NCBI GenBank assembly: GCA_024695935.1
Contig: JAILHH010000021.1
Coordinates: forward strand, 1-64,000
DNA from: Acetatifactor sp.
GTDB lineage: Bacteria; Bacillota; Clostridia; Lachnospirales; Lachnospiraceae
Direction of reading: 5' to 3'
DNA: 64,000 nucleotides
Translations under genes and position numbers: made by a program
In this document: positions 8,749 to 19,400 of the stretch, in pieces
Layout: each line of letters opens with the position of its first letter
Position numbering within the stretch: position 1 is the stretch's first letter
Notes under the pieces: model-generated
The model's database searches: none
What the model was told of the DNA's origin: nothing
The model's input: the letters and a program-made list of their open reading frames with translations, nothing else

Positions 8749-8845
8749 TCATTTTTGCTATTGTGAGCAAAAATTATATGTTGTATATTATTGACGTATA
8801 GGTAAAATTTAGTGCACCTTAAAATGGTGGAAAGGATATTTTTTA

Positions 8846-11800
8846 ATGGACAACGTACGACGTATCTATGTTGAAAAAAAGGCTCCCTTTGCCGTAAAAG
8901 AAAAGGAACTTCACGAGGAGTTTTTAAATTATCTCGGAATTTCCGTTGATGCGGTAAAGGTTTTCATCCGCTATGATGTGGAGAATATCTCGGATGAAGT
9001 TTTCAACAAGGCATGTAAGACAGTATTTTCAGAGCCCCCTGTAGACGACTTATATCTTGAAAAGATCGACATTCCCGCAAATGCAAGAGTGTTCAGCGTT
9101 GAATATCTGCCCGGACAGTTCGACCAGAGAGCTGATTCCGCAGTTCAGTGCGTGAGATTTTTGAATGAAAATGAGGAGCCGGTTATCCAGACCGCCGTTA
9201 CATATATGATCATCGGTAATATCACCGATGAGGAATTTGAAAAGATAAAGGGATATTGTATAAACCCTGTTGACTCAAGAGAGACAGGAATGACAAAGCC
9301 TGCCACCCTCATCACAAACTACGATGAGCCCGAAGACGTTTTGATCTTTGACGGCTTTGCCGACATGGATGACATGGAGCTTACAAAGCTTTACAAGTCT
9401 CTGGGACTTGCCATGACTTACAAGGATTTCCTTCATATTCAGAAGTATTTCCATGATGATGAAAAGCGCGATCCATCTATGACAGAGATCAGAGTGCTTG
9501 ATACATACTGGTCAGATCACTGCAGACATACCACATTCTCCACAGAGCTTAAGGATGTGGAATTTGAGGACGGATATTACAGAACTCCCATCGAGACCAC
9601 ATATCAGAGTTACCTCGATACAAAGGAAGAGGTTTATGCCGGCAGAACAGACAAGTTTGTATGTCTGATGGACCTTGCCCTTATGGCCATGAAGAAACTC
9701 AAAAAAGACGGAAAACTCGAAGATATGGAGCAGTCTGATGAGATCAATGCCTGCTCAGTTGTGGTTCCCGTGGAGATGGACTACGGCGATCATATGGAGA
9801 CAGAGGAGTGGCTTGTATTCTTCAAGAACGAGACACACAACCACCCCACAGAGATAGAGCCCTTCGGTGGAGCTGCCACATGTCTGGGCGGAGCTATCAG
9901 AGATCCCCTGTCAGGACGCGGATATGTATATCAGGCAATGCGTGTCACCGGTGCGGCAGATCCCACAGTACCCGTTGCAGATACATTAAAGGGTAAGCTT
10001 TCACAGAAAAAACTTGTCCGCGGCGCAGCCAGCGGATATTCATCATACGGTAACCAGATTGGTCTTGCCACCGGATTTGTAAAGGAACTTTATCATCCCG
10101 ATTATGTGGCAAAGAGAATGGAGATCGGTGCCGTTATGGGTGCTGCTCCCAGAAAAAATGTTATCAGAGAGACTTCAGATCCCGGAGATGTGATCATTCT
10201 CCTGGGCGGACGTACCGGACGTGACGGCTGTGGCGGTGCCACAGGTTCATCAAAGGTACATACAGAGAGCTCTATAGAGACCTGTGGTGCTGAGGTTCAA
10301 AAGGGTAATGCTCCCACAGAGAGAAAGATCCAGAGACTTTTCAGACGTGAGGAAGTAAGCCGACTTATCAAAAAATGTAACGACTTCGGTGCCGGCGGTG
10401 TATCCGTTGCCATCGGTGAACTTGCTGACGGACTCAGCGTTGACCTGGACCTTGTTCCCAAAAAATATGCAGGTCTTGACGGTACAGAGCTTGCCATCTC
10501 CGAGAGCCAGGAGAGAATGGCAGTTGTTGTAGATCCCAAAGACGTGGATACATTCCTTTCCTATGCAAAAGAGGAAAACCTTGAAGCTATTGCAGTTGCA
10601 AAGGTTACGGAGGAGCCCAGACTCGTCCTCAACTGGAGAGGCAAAAAGATCGTTGACTTAAAGCGTGCCTTCCTTGATACAAACGGAGCTCATCAGGAGA
10701 CTTCCGTAAAGGTAAACATCCCTTCTGAGGAAGACAATTATCTTGAAAAATATGCCGTTAAGGCAGTTGAAGAAAAACTTGAGGCAGGTGATGTGAATGG
10801 CGCATGGCTTTCACTCTTAAATGACCTCAATGTATGTTCACAGAAAGGTCTCGTGGAGATGTTCGACTCATCCATCGGCGCAGGAACAGTCCTTATGCCT
10901 TACGGTGGAAAATATCAGCTCACAGAGACTCAGACCATGGTTGCAAAGCTTCCCGTATTAAAGGGAAAGACCGACACAGTCACCATGATGAGCTTTGGCT
11001 TTGACCCCTATCTGTCAAGCTGGAGCCCTTACCACGGCGCAGTTTATGCTGTTGTCGAATCCATGAGTAAAGTTGTTGCGACCGGTGGCGATTATTCAAA
11101 GATAAGATTTACTTTCCAGGAATATTTCAGACGTATGACAGCCGATCCCGAGAGATGGAGTCAGCCTTTTACAGCGCTCCTGGGTGCATATGATGCACAG
11201 ATCGGATTCGGTCTTCCCTCCATCGGAGGAAAGGACTCCATGAGCGGAACCTTCAATGATATTGATGTTCCTCCCACACTGGTTTCATTTGCTGTTGACG
11301 TTGCAAAATACGGAGATATCATTACTCCCGAGTTCAAGAAAGCAGGAAACAAGATCGTGCGCTTCGAGATCGAAAAGGACGATTATGATATTCCTAAATA
11401 TGAGCAGGTTGAGAAGCTCTATGATGATGTTCATGCTCTGATACAGGATGAAGTCATCGTATCCGCATATGCGCTCGACTCAAGAGGTGTGGCAGCAGCG
11501 GTTTCAAAGATGGCATTCGGTAATAAACTCGGAGTATCTTTGGAAGATACTCTTTCCACAAACGATGTGTTCGGAAATGCAATGGGAGATATCATCGCAG
11601 AGATTGATGCCGATCGCCTTGCCGAACTGGATGAAAAAGAAATCGATTACACACTTGTGGGTGAAATTACTGCAGAACCCGTATTCAAATATGAAAATGC
11701 AGAGATCACCATGGACGAGGCACTTTCGTCATGGACATCAAAGCTTGAAAAGGTATTCCCCACAAAGGCTGTAAAGGATACTGACAGACTTGATGACAGG

Positions 11801-12643
11801 CTTTACAAGGCTGACAGCATCTATGTATGCAAAAATAAAGTCGCAAGACCTACAGTATTTATCCCCGTATTCCCGGGAACAAACTGTGAGTATGATTCCA
11901 CAAAGGCATTTGAGCGTGCCGGCGCGGATGTGATCACAAAGGTATTTAAGAATTTATCCGCAGAGGATATCAGAGAGAGTGTTGATGAATTTGAGGCTGC
12001 CATTTCAAAGGCTCAGATCATCATGTTCCCCGGTGGATTCTCAGCAGGTGATGAGCCTGACGGATCCGCAAAATTCTTTGCTACAGCATTCCAGAATGCA
12101 AAGATGAAGGAAGCGGTAGAAAAGCTTCTGAACGAGAGGGACGGACTTGCTCTGGGTATCTGTAACGGATTCCAGGCACTTATCAAACTTGGCCTGGTGC
12201 CTTACGGAGAGGTAGTGGGACAGAAGGTTGATTCACCCACACTTACCTTTAATACCATCGGACGTCATATTTCAAAGATGGTTTATACAAAGGTCGTATC
12301 AAACAAGTCACCCTGGCTGCAGGAGGCAGAGCTTGGCGGAGTATATTGTAATCCCGCTTCACACGGCGAGGGCCGTTTCGTAGCTCCAAAGGAGTGGATC
12401 GACAAGCTCTTTGAAAACGGTCAGGTTGCCACCAGATACTGTGATCAGGACGGTGTGATCTCCATGGATGAGGAATACAATGTAAACGGTTCCTACGCAT
12501 CCATCGAGGGTATCACTTCTCCCGACGGAAGAGTACTCGGAAAGATGGCTCACTCAGAGAGACGTGATAAGGCTGTTGCCGTAAATATCTACGGTGAGCA
12601 GGATATGAAGATCTTTGAGAGCGGTGTAGCTTACTTCAGATAA
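8846..12643 (+). CDS. purL: Phosphoribosylformylglycinamidine synthase, single-chain PurL/PurQ form
   Basis: 1265 residues, the length of the one-chain enzyme. It converts FGAR, glutamine and ATP to FGAM in purine synthesis. In order: N-terminal PurS-like and linker region, first AIRS-type ATP domain (DTYWSDHCRHTTF; FKNETHNHPTEIEPFGGAAT), second AIRS half (SIGGKDSMSG), and a glutaminase domain from about residue 1000 (FPGTNCEYDSTKAFERAGAD). The glutaminase nucleophile is Cys1106 in GICNGFQ, with His1173 in ASHGEGRF. All key residues are present. The ATG has GGTGGAAAGGA upstream. It stands alone, outside a pur operon. The 140-bp leader shows no purine riboswitch core that I can see. Confidence 0.97.
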   Translation: MDNVRRIYVEKKAPFAVKEKELHEEFLNYLGISVDAVKVFIRYDVENISDEVFNKACKTVFSEPPVDDLYLEKIDIPANARVFSVEYLPGQFDQRADSAVQCVRFLNENEEPVIQTAVTYMIIGNITDEEFEKIKGYCINPVDSRETGMTKPATLITNYDEPEDVLIFDGFADMDDMELTKLYKSLGLAMTYKDFLHIQKYFHDDEKRDPSMTEIRVLDTYWSDHCRHTTFSTELKDVEFEDGYYRTPIETTYQSYLDTKEEVYAGRTDKFVCLMDLALMAMKKLKKDGKLEDMEQSDEINACSVVVPVEMDYGDHMETEEWLVFFKNETHNHPTEIEPFGGAATCLGGAIRDPLSGRGYVYQAMRVTGAADPTVPVADTLKGKLSQKKLVRGAASGYSSYGNQIGLATGFVKELYHPDYVAKRMEIGAVMGAAPRKNVIRETSDPGDVIILLGGRTGRDGCGGATGSSKVHTESSIETCGAEVQKGNAPTERKIQRLFRREEVSRLIKKCNDFGAGGVSVAIGELADGLSVDLDLVPKKYAGLDGTELAISESQERMAVVVDPKDVDTFLSYAKEENLEAIAVAKVTEEPRLVLNWRGKKIVDLKRAFLDTNGAHQETSVKVNIPSEEDNYLEKYAVKAVEEKLEAGDVNGAWLSLLNDLNVCSQKGLVEMFDSSIGAGTVLMPYGGKYQLTETQTMVAKLPVLKGKTDTVTMMSFGFDPYLSSWSPYHGAVYAVVESMSKVVATGGDYSKIRFTFQEYFRRMTADPERWSQPFTALLGAYDAQIGFGLPSIGGKDSMSGTFNDIDVPPTLVSFAVDVAKYGDIITPEFKKAGNKIVRFEIEKDDYDIPKYEQVEKLYDDVHALIQDEVIVSAYALDSRGVAAAVSKMAFGNKLGVSLEDTLSTNDVFGNAMGDIIAEIDADRLAELDEKEIDYTLVGEITAEPVFKYENAEITMDEALSSWTSKLEKVFPTKAVKDTDRLDDRLYKADSIYVCKNKVARPTVFIPVFPGTNCEYDSTKAFERAGADVITKVFKNLSAEDIRESVDEFEAAISKAQIIMFPGGFSAGDEPDGSAKFFATAFQNAKMKEAVEKLLNERDGLALGICNGFQALIKLGLVPYGEVVGQKVDSPTLTFNTIGRHISKMVYTKVVSNKSPWLQEAELGGVYCNPASHGEGRFVAPKEWIDKLFENGQVATRYCDQDGVISMDEEYNVNGSYASIEGITSPDGRVLGKMAHSERRDKAVAVNIYGEQDMKIFESGVAYFR

Positions 12644-12650
12644 TCTGATA

Positions 12651-12679
12651 TTGACAAATTTTTAACAGTGCAATATAAT
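12651..12679 (+). promoter_or_regulatory. Consensus sigma-A promoter for the ECF S gene
   Basis: TTGACA (12651-12656), a 17-base spacer and TATAAT (12674-12679): a perfect match to the housekeeping consensus. The roughly 65-base leader that follows holds two short hairpins, GGCTT/AAGCC (12686-12704) and CCGC/GCGG (12716-12729). Confidence 0.85.
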
Positions 12680-12752
12680 TCTTTTGGCTTTGAAACAGTA
12701 AGCCGTGCATTGTATCCGCACTAAGGCGGAACGACAGCAGAAAGGAAATATT

Positions 12753-13349
12753 ATGAATAAAACTAACACAACAAAGATCGTGGGAATCGGACTTCTCACA
12801 GCAATCGTAGTGGTACTTCAGGCACTTGCCGTTGGTATCAGATTCGGTACATTTACCATCACTCTTACACTTGCTCCCATCATCATCGGTGCCGCTCTTT
12901 TCGGACCTCTTGCAGGTGCATGGCTTGGTTTTGTATTCAGTATCGTGGTACTTATCACAGATGCGGCAACTTTTATGGCTATAAGTATTCCCGGAACCAT
13001 CATTACCGTTATTTTAAAAGGAACACTGGCAGGTCTTTTCGCAGGACTTGTATATGTGGCACTTGAAAAGCGCGGAAAGTTTTTGGCAGTTATCGTTGCC
13101 GGTGTTGTGGCTCCCGTGGTAAACACAGGTCTGTTCCTACTCGGATGCCGTCTTTTCTTCTTTGATACCATCAAGGAGTGGGCTGCAGGAGCAGGATTTG
13201 AAAACGCAGGTCTTTTTATGATCACAGCTTTTGTGGGACTTAATTTCGTCATCGAGCTCGTGGTTAACCTGGTTCTCTCATCAGCTATCGTACAGGTAGT
13301 AAAGATCGGCAAAAAGCAGTTTGCTCCCGCAGAAGAGAAACAGAACTAA
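12753..13349 (+). CDS. ECF transporter S component (vitamin or cofactor uptake)
   Basis: 198 residues from ATG 12753, which has AAAGGAAAT just upstream; an in-frame ATG at 12705 lacks a ribosome binding site. Five to six hydrophobic helices are visible, with the ECF S-type N-terminus (TKIVGIGLLTAIVVVLQALA) and a loop rich in small residues (FGPLAGAWLG). The substrate-binding subunit works with a shared EcfA/A'/T module encoded elsewhere. The substrate is not clear from sequence; it does not match BioY, which is present separately at 20910. It has its own consensus promoter and terminator. Confidence 0.85.
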   Translation: MNKTNTTKIVGIGLLTAIVVVLQALAVGIRFGTFTITLTLAPIIIGAALFGPLAGAWLGFVFSIVVLITDAATFMAISIPGTIITVILKGTLAGLFAGLVYVALEKRGKFLAVIVAGVVAPVVNTGLFLLGCRLFFFDTIKEWAAGAGFENAGLFMITAFVGLNFVIELVVNLVLSSAIVQVVKIGKKQFAPAEEKQN

Positions 13350-13371
13350 TTTAAATATTCAGCGAAGATCG

Positions 13372-13416
13372 ACGCAGATCATTTGAGTTTAAAGCTCGGA
13401 TGGTCTGCGTTTTTTT
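13372..13416 (+). terminator. Intrinsic terminator after the ECF S gene
   Basis: ACGCAGATC (13372-13380) pairs with GGTCTGCGT (13402-13410) with one G-U, followed by seven T. Confidence 0.85.
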
Positions 13417-13463
13417 AGCAACAAGCCAAGTGGCTGCCATGTTTAAAAAAAATCAATTTTACA

Positions 13464-13492
13464 TTGTTAGTTGGAAATCAATGTGTTAATAT
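13464..13492 (+). promoter_or_regulatory. Promoter for the NhaC-family gene
   Basis: TTGTTA (13464-13469), 17 bases, TAATAT (13487-13492). An ACATTG/CAATGT inverted repeat (13461-13466 and 13479-13484) overlaps the -35 and spacer and could be an operator. Confidence 0.55.
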
Positions 13493-13541
13493 AAATACGG
13501 TGTCACATTAATTTAGTAAAGTAGTAGAGGAGTAGATTTTT

Positions 13542-15041
13542 ATGTACGCAACATTTTGGTCTTTGGTTCCCCCGATAATAGCTATATTGTTGGCTCTTAT
13601 TACAAAGGAAGTTTACAGCTCACTTTTTATCGGTATCATGGTGGGCGGAATCTTTTATGCAGTGCCCACATTCGGTGAGGCAGGTTTCTTTGGAGGAGTG
13701 GAGAGCACAGTGCTTCACATCTTTGAAGACGGCATCGTGGCAAGTCTTTCAGACAGCTGGAACGTGGGAATTCTGGTATTTTTGGTGATTCTTGGCGCCA
13801 TGGTGGCTCTGATGAATAAAGCCGGCGGTTCCGCAGCATTTGGCGCTGCAATGTCAAAGAGGATAAAGACCAAAGCCGGAGCACAGCTTGCTACAGTGCT
13901 TTTGGGCGTGCTTATCTTTATAGATGATTATTTTAACTGCCTTACGGTAGGCAGCGTAATGAGACCCGTTACAGACAAACACAAGGTTTCAAGAGAGAAG
14001 CTGGCTTATCTTATCGATGCCACAGCGGCTCCCGTCTGCATCATCGCACCCATATCTTCATGGGCTGCCGCCGTTACGGGATTTGTGGACGGAGAGGATG
14101 GTTTCTCACTGTTTTTAAAGGCAATTCCCTATAACTATTATGCATTGTTTACCATCGTATTTATGATCGCACTTATCCTTTTCAAGGTTGATTACGGCCC
14201 CATGAAAGAAAAGGAAACCTTTATCGAGGCTCAGATTCAGGAAAAAGAAACTCAAAACCCCGGAAAGGGAAAAGTGATAGATCTGGTATTCCCTATTTTG
14301 GTATTGATCCTCTGCTGTGTTGTCGGCATGGTTTACACAGGCGGAATATTTGAGGGCGCAAGCTTTAAGGATGCATTTGCTAATTCTGACGCATCTGTTG
14401 GACTGATGCTCGGAAGCTTCTTTGGCATCGTCATCACCATAATCTATTACATGTGCCGTCGACTTATGAATCTGCAGGAGTGCATGGAGTGCCTGCCCGA
14501 GGGATTTAAGGCAATGGTTCCTGCCATACTCATCCTCACATTTGCATGGACATTAAAGGCCATGACAGATTCACTGGGAGCAAAGGAATTTGTGGCTACC
14601 GCAATGGAGTCAAGTGCTGCGGGATTAGTGAATATGCTGCCCGCCATCATATTTGTAGTTGCATGTTTCCTTGCTTTTGCAACGGGAACCAGCTGGGGAA
14701 CCTTTGGAATCCTCATCCCCATTGTGGTAAATGTGTTCCAGAACTCAGATCCCACACTTATGATCATCTCCATCTCCGCATGTATGGCAGGTGCTGTATG
14801 CGGTGACCATTGTTCACCTATTTCGGATACTACCATCATGGCTTCGGCAGGTGCTGACTGCAAACATGTTAACCACGTATCCACCCAGCTTCCATACGCT
14901 ATGACGGTAGCTGCCGTATCTTTTGTGATGTATATCGTTGCAGGATTTACAAAGAGCACGGTTTACAGTCTGATCCTGGGAATTATCGGAATCGTTGTGG
15001 GACTGTATCTGGTTAAGAAAAGATCTGCAGAGGCGGAATAG
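13542..15041 (+). CDS. NhaC-family Na+/H+ antiporter
   Basis: 499 residues with about 11-12 membrane helices. The conserved antiporter core is present: MNKAGGSAAFG, LGVLIFIDDYFNCLTVGSVM, TAAPVCIIAPISSWAA and, near the end, GDHCSPISDTTIMASAGADC. The acidic pair in FIDDYFN and the GDHCSP motif are typical of this family (Na_H_antiporter domain), which includes sodium/proton, malate/lactate and amino-acid exchangers, so the exact substrate is open. It sits in the cytoplasmic membrane. It is monocistronic between two terminators. Confidence 0.9.
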   Translation: MYATFWSLVPPIIAILLALITKEVYSSLFIGIMVGGIFYAVPTFGEAGFFGGVESTVLHIFEDGIVASLSDSWNVGILVFLVILGAMVALMNKAGGSAAFGAAMSKRIKTKAGAQLATVLLGVLIFIDDYFNCLTVGSVMRPVTDKHKVSREKLAYLIDATAAPVCIIAPISSWAAAVTGFVDGEDGFSLFLKAIPYNYYALFTIVFMIALILFKVDYGPMKEKETFIEAQIQEKETQNPGKGKVIDLVFPILVLILCCVVGMVYTGGIFEGASFKDAFANSDASVGLMLGSFFGIVITIIYYMCRRLMNLQECMECLPEGFKAMVPAILILTFAWTLKAMTDSLGAKEFVATAMESSAAGLVNMLPAIIFVVACFLAFATGTSWGTFGILIPIVVNVFQNSDPTLMIISISACMAGAVCGDHCSPISDTTIMASAGADCKHVNHVSTQLPYAMTVAAVSFVMYIVAGFTKSTVYSLILGIIGIVVGLYLVKKRSAEAE

Positions 15042-15082
15042 ATAAAGGACAGTTAAACAAAAATATATATTGGGACTAAATC

Positions 15083-15121
15083 GCTATGGCAGCAGAAAAA
15101 ATAAATGCGCCATAGCTTTTT
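15083..15121 (+). terminator. Intrinsic terminator after the antiporter gene
   Basis: GCTATGGC (15083-15090) pairs with GCCATAGC (15109-15116), followed by five T; the loop is 18 bases. Confidence 0.75.
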
Positions 15122-15218
15122 AGTGCAAAGCTTCTGGCGAGATCGTGACGCCCTAAGCCTGCATATAGTCAGAATATTTTAAATTTCGTGCGAATTTATT
15201 TTTGCTCCTTTTTCGTAA

Positions 15219-15247
15219 TTGTTTATGATTTTAATTTGTGTTATAAT
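15219..15247 (+). promoter_or_regulatory. carAB promoter
   Basis: TTGTTT (15219-15224), 17 bases, TATAAT (15242-15247), 26 bases before the carA ATG. The short leader leaves no room for a PyrR attenuator, so no pyrimidine attenuation is visible here. Confidence 0.8.
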
Positions 15248-15273
15248 GGGTCGATTTGAAAGGAAGGTAGCGG

Positions 15274-16473
15274 ATGAAAGCTTTTTTGATCTTGGAAGAC
15301 GGGACAGTTTTTGAAGGTACCCACATAGGTGCGGATAAAGAAATTGTCAGTGAAATAGTTTTTAATACCTCAATGGCCGGATATTTGGAAGTGCTTACCG
15401 ACCCATCCTATGCAGGACAGGCGGTATGTATGACTTATCCCCTTATTGGTAATTACGGTATATGCCGGGAAGATATGGAATCGAAAAAGGCATGGCCGGA
15501 TGGTTTTATTGTCAGGGAATTATCTCGTATTCCCAGCAATTTCAGATGTGATCTAACAATTCAGGAATTCTTAGTCGAGAATGATATTCCGGGTATCTCA
15601 GGTATCGATACCAGAGCTCTTACACGTATTCTTCGTGAAAAGGGTACCATGAACGGAATGATTACCACCAATGAAAATTTTAAATTTGAGGAAGAAGTGC
15701 TTCCTAAATTAAAAGCCTATACAACCGGAAATGTGGTTGACAAGGTTACTTGTGATAAAAAATATACCGTGGAGCCCGCAAAGAGCCTTGCTGACAACGG
15801 TCCTTTGTCAGGTATGGCACGCTTTGACAAGGATGCCTATGAAAGAGGCGAGAGGGAAAAGAGACCCGCTCTTGTAAAGGAATTAAACGGCAAGGGCTTA
15901 AAGGTGGCGCTGCTTGATTTCGGCGCAAAGAAAAATATCGCTGCGAGTCTTGCGGCAAGAGGCTGTGAGGTTACAGTATATCCCGCGCGTACTTCGGCGG
16001 AGGAGATAATATCCTCAGATCCCGACGGCATCATGCTCTCAAACGGCCCCGGAGATCCGAAGGACTGCGGAACCATAATAGGAGAGATCAAAAAACTTTA
16101 TGATACGGAGATTCCCATTTTTGCTATATGCCTGGGTCATCAGCTCATGGCTCTTGCAACAGGTGCGGATACGCATAAATTAAAATACGGTCACCGCGGA
16201 GGAAATCACCCTGTAAAGGACCTTGCTACCGGAAGAGTGTACATATCCTCACAGAATCACGGATATGTGGTTGACACGGACAAGCTTGACAGTAATATTG
16301 CGGTTCCCGCATTTGTAAATGTAAATGACGGAACAAACGAAGGCCTTAAATATGTGGGAAAGAACATTTTCACTGTTCAGTTCCACCCGGAGAGCTGCCC
16401 CGGACCTCAGGATTCGGGTTACCTCTTCGACAGATTTATAGAAATGATGAAGGGAGGAACCATAAATGCCTAA
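15274..16473 (+). CDS. carA: Carbamoyl-phosphate synthase small (glutaminase) subunit
   Basis: 399 residues. It releases ammonia from glutamine for carbamoyl phosphate, feeding arginine and pyrimidine synthesis. The N-terminal CPSase small-chain domain (LILEDGTVFEG...NTSMAGYLEVLTDPSYAGQ) is followed by a class I glutaminase with nucleophile Cys286 in ICLGHQLMAL and the catalytic FHPES His-Glu near the end. It is 20-40 residues longer than usual, with extra charged sequence between the domains at about 150-205. AAGGAAGG precedes the ATG. It overlaps carB by 8 bases, indicating translational coupling. Confidence 0.97.
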   Translation: MKAFLILEDGTVFEGTHIGADKEIVSEIVFNTSMAGYLEVLTDPSYAGQAVCMTYPLIGNYGICREDMESKKAWPDGFIVRELSRIPSNFRCDLTIQEFLVENDIPGISGIDTRALTRILREKGTMNGMITTNENFKFEEEVLPKLKAYTTGNVVDKVTCDKKYTVEPAKSLADNGPLSGMARFDKDAYERGEREKRPALVKELNGKGLKVALLDFGAKKNIAASLAARGCEVTVYPARTSAEEIISSDPDGIMLSNGPGDPKDCGTIIGEIKKLYDTEIPIFAICLGHQLMALATGADTHKLKYGHRGGNHPVKDLATGRVYISSQNHGYVVDTDKLDSNIAVPAFVNVNDGTNEGLKYVGKNIFTVQFHPESCPGPQDSGYLFDRFIEMMKGGTINA

Positions 16474-19400
16474 GAATCCTAATGTAAAGAAAGTAATGGT
16501 GATCGGTTCCGGCCCCATCGTCATCGGACAGGCTGCGGAGTTCGACTATGCGGGAACTCAGGCATGCCGTTCTTTAAAGGAAGAGGGTGTAGAGGTAGTT
16601 CTTGTCAACTCCAACCCCGCCACCATCATGACCGACAAAAACGTGGCTGACAAGGTTTATATCGAGCCCCTTACGGTCAAGGTTTTGGAACAGATAATAG
16701 AGACCGAAAAACCCGACAGCATCCTTCCCACCCTTGGAGGTCAGGCAGGACTTAACCTGGGTATGGAGCTTGAGGAGTCAGGATTTTTGGCCTCACATAA
16801 TGTAAAACTGTTAGGTACCACTGCCGCAACCATCAGAAATGCTGAGGGCCGTCAGGAATTCAAGGACCTCATGGAGAGGATCGGAGAGCCTGTAGCTGCC
16901 AGCAAGGTCGTTGAATCCGTGGCAGAAGGTGTTGAATTTACGGACAGTATCGGTTATCCCGTTGTGCTTCGTCCCGCTTACACCTTGGGAGGAAGCGGTG
17001 GCGGTATCGCTCACAACCAGGCAGAACTTGAGGAGATTTTGGAAAACGGTCTCAGACTTTCAAGAGTCGGTCAGGTTCTGGTGGAGAGATGTATCGCCGG
17101 ATGGAAGGAAATCGAGTACGAGGTAATGCGAGACAGCCTCGGCAACTGCATCACCGTTTGTAACATGGAAAACATCGATCCCGTGGGAGTTCATACCGGT
17201 GACAGTATCGTAGTGGCTCCTTCACAGACGCTTTCGGACAAAGAATATCAGATGCTTCGTACATCTGCATTAAAGATTATAGATGAGCTTGAGATAACGG
17301 GAGGCTGTAACGTCCAGTTTGCGCTTCACCCCACAAGCTTTGAATATTGTGTTATCGAGGTTAATCCCAGAGTAAGCCGTTCATCCGCGCTTGCATCAAA
17401 GGCAACGGGTTACCCCATCGCAAAGGTGGCTGCAAAGATCGCTTTGGGTTACACCCTCGACGAGATCAAAAATGCCATAACCAAAAAGACCTATGCTTCT
17501 TTTGAGCCTGCCCTTGACTATTGCGTGGTAAAGATCCCCAGGCTCCCCTTTGATAAATTCATTACCGCAAAGCGTACCCTCACCACACAGATGAAGGCTA
17601 CCGGCGAGGTAATGAGTATCGCGAACAATTTTGAGGGTGCCCTTATGAAGGCGCTCAGAAGCCTGGAACAGCATGTGGACTGCTTAAGGAGCTATGATTT
17701 TTCAGATCTTTCAAAGGAAGAACTCCTTGAGAGAATGAAAGTGGTTGACGATCAGAGGATCTTCGTCATAGCAGAGGCTCTCAGAAAAGGTATTGATGAA
17801 AAGACCATCACAGACATCACAAAGATCGACCTGTGGTTTGTGGACAAGATCGCTATCCTTACGGAGATGGAAAACAGGCTTGAAACCGAAGAGATCACTG
17901 TGGACCTGTTAAGAGAGGCAAAGAGACTCGAATTCCCCGACAATGTGATCGCAAGACTCTCCGGAATGGATGAAAAGGCCATAAAGAAGCTTCGCTACGA
18001 TAATGGCATAGAAGCCGTATACAAAATGGTGGATACCTGCGCGGCTGAGTTTGCCGCTTCAACTCCCTACTACTACTCGGTTTACGGCGGAGAGTGTGAG
18101 GCAAAGAGGACAAACGATCGCAAAAAGGTGCTGGTACTTGGTTCCGGCCCCATCCGTATCGGACAGGGTATCGAATTTGATTTCTGTTCCGTACATGCCA
18201 CATGGGCTTTTTCAAAGGCAGGATACGAGACCATCATAATCAACAATAACCCCGAGACTGTAAGTACAGACTTTGATATAGCTGACAAGCTCTATTTTGA
18301 GCCCCTTACAGCAGAGGACGTGGAATCAATAGTAAATATCGAGCATCCCGACGGAGCTGTGGTTCAGTTCGGTGGACAGACTGCCATCAAGCTTACCCAG
18401 GCTCTCATGGAGATGGGCGTGCCCATCCTTGGAACAAAGGCAGAGGATGTGGATGCCGCAGAGGACAGAGAATTATTCGACAAGATTCTGGAGGAGACCA
18501 ACATTCCCCGCGCTGCAGGCGGTACGGTTTATACCGCAGAAGAGGCAAAGGAAGTGGCAAACCGTTTGGGTTACCCCGTGCTGGTGCGCCCCTCATACGT
18601 GCTTGGCGGACAGGGAATGCAGATAGCCATCTCCGACAAAGAGATAGAGGAATTCATGGCTATCATCAATACATACGCTCAGGATCATCCTATTTTGGTA
18701 GACAAATACCTGCAGGGTAAAGAGGTGGAGGTTGACGCCGTATGTGACGGCACCGATATCCTGATCCCGGGTATTATGGAGCATATCGAGAGAACAGGTG
18801 TGCATTCGGGAGACTCAATTTCCGTATATCCCGCCCATACCATAGGAAAACTTGTAAAAGACAAGATAACTGAGTACACGAGACGCCTGGCAAAGGCTCT
18901 TCACGTAAAGGGACTTATCAACATTCAGTTTATCGCTATCGGCGAGGATGTATATGTGATCGAGGTTAACCCCAGGTCATCCAGAACCGTTCCCTATATC
19001 AGCAAGGTTACGGGAATCCCCATTGTGGATCTTGCAACGGAAGTGATCCTGGGAAAGACCATAAAGGAACTGGGTTACGAGCCCGGTCTTCAAAAGGAAG
19101 CTGAATACTACGCAATAAAGATGCCCGTATTCTCCTTTGAAAAGATCAGGGGAGCCGAGATAAGCCTCGGTCCCGAGATGAAGTCAACAGGTGAGTGCCT
19201 CGGTATATCAAAGACCTTCCATGAAGCTTTGTACAAGGCATTTATGGGAGCAGGGGTCCATCTGCCCAAATACAAAAATATCATCATCACCGTAAAGGAT
19301 GCGGATAAGGGTGAGGCCATAGAGATCGGACGAAGATTTGAAAAACTGGGATATACCATCTATGCCACAAGAAGTACCGCAAAGGCACTTACAGAGGCGG

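Noticed and set aside
8749..8845. Purine riboswitch ahead of purL
   Set aside because: The leader is short and AT-rich and lacks the paired loops of the purine aptamer.
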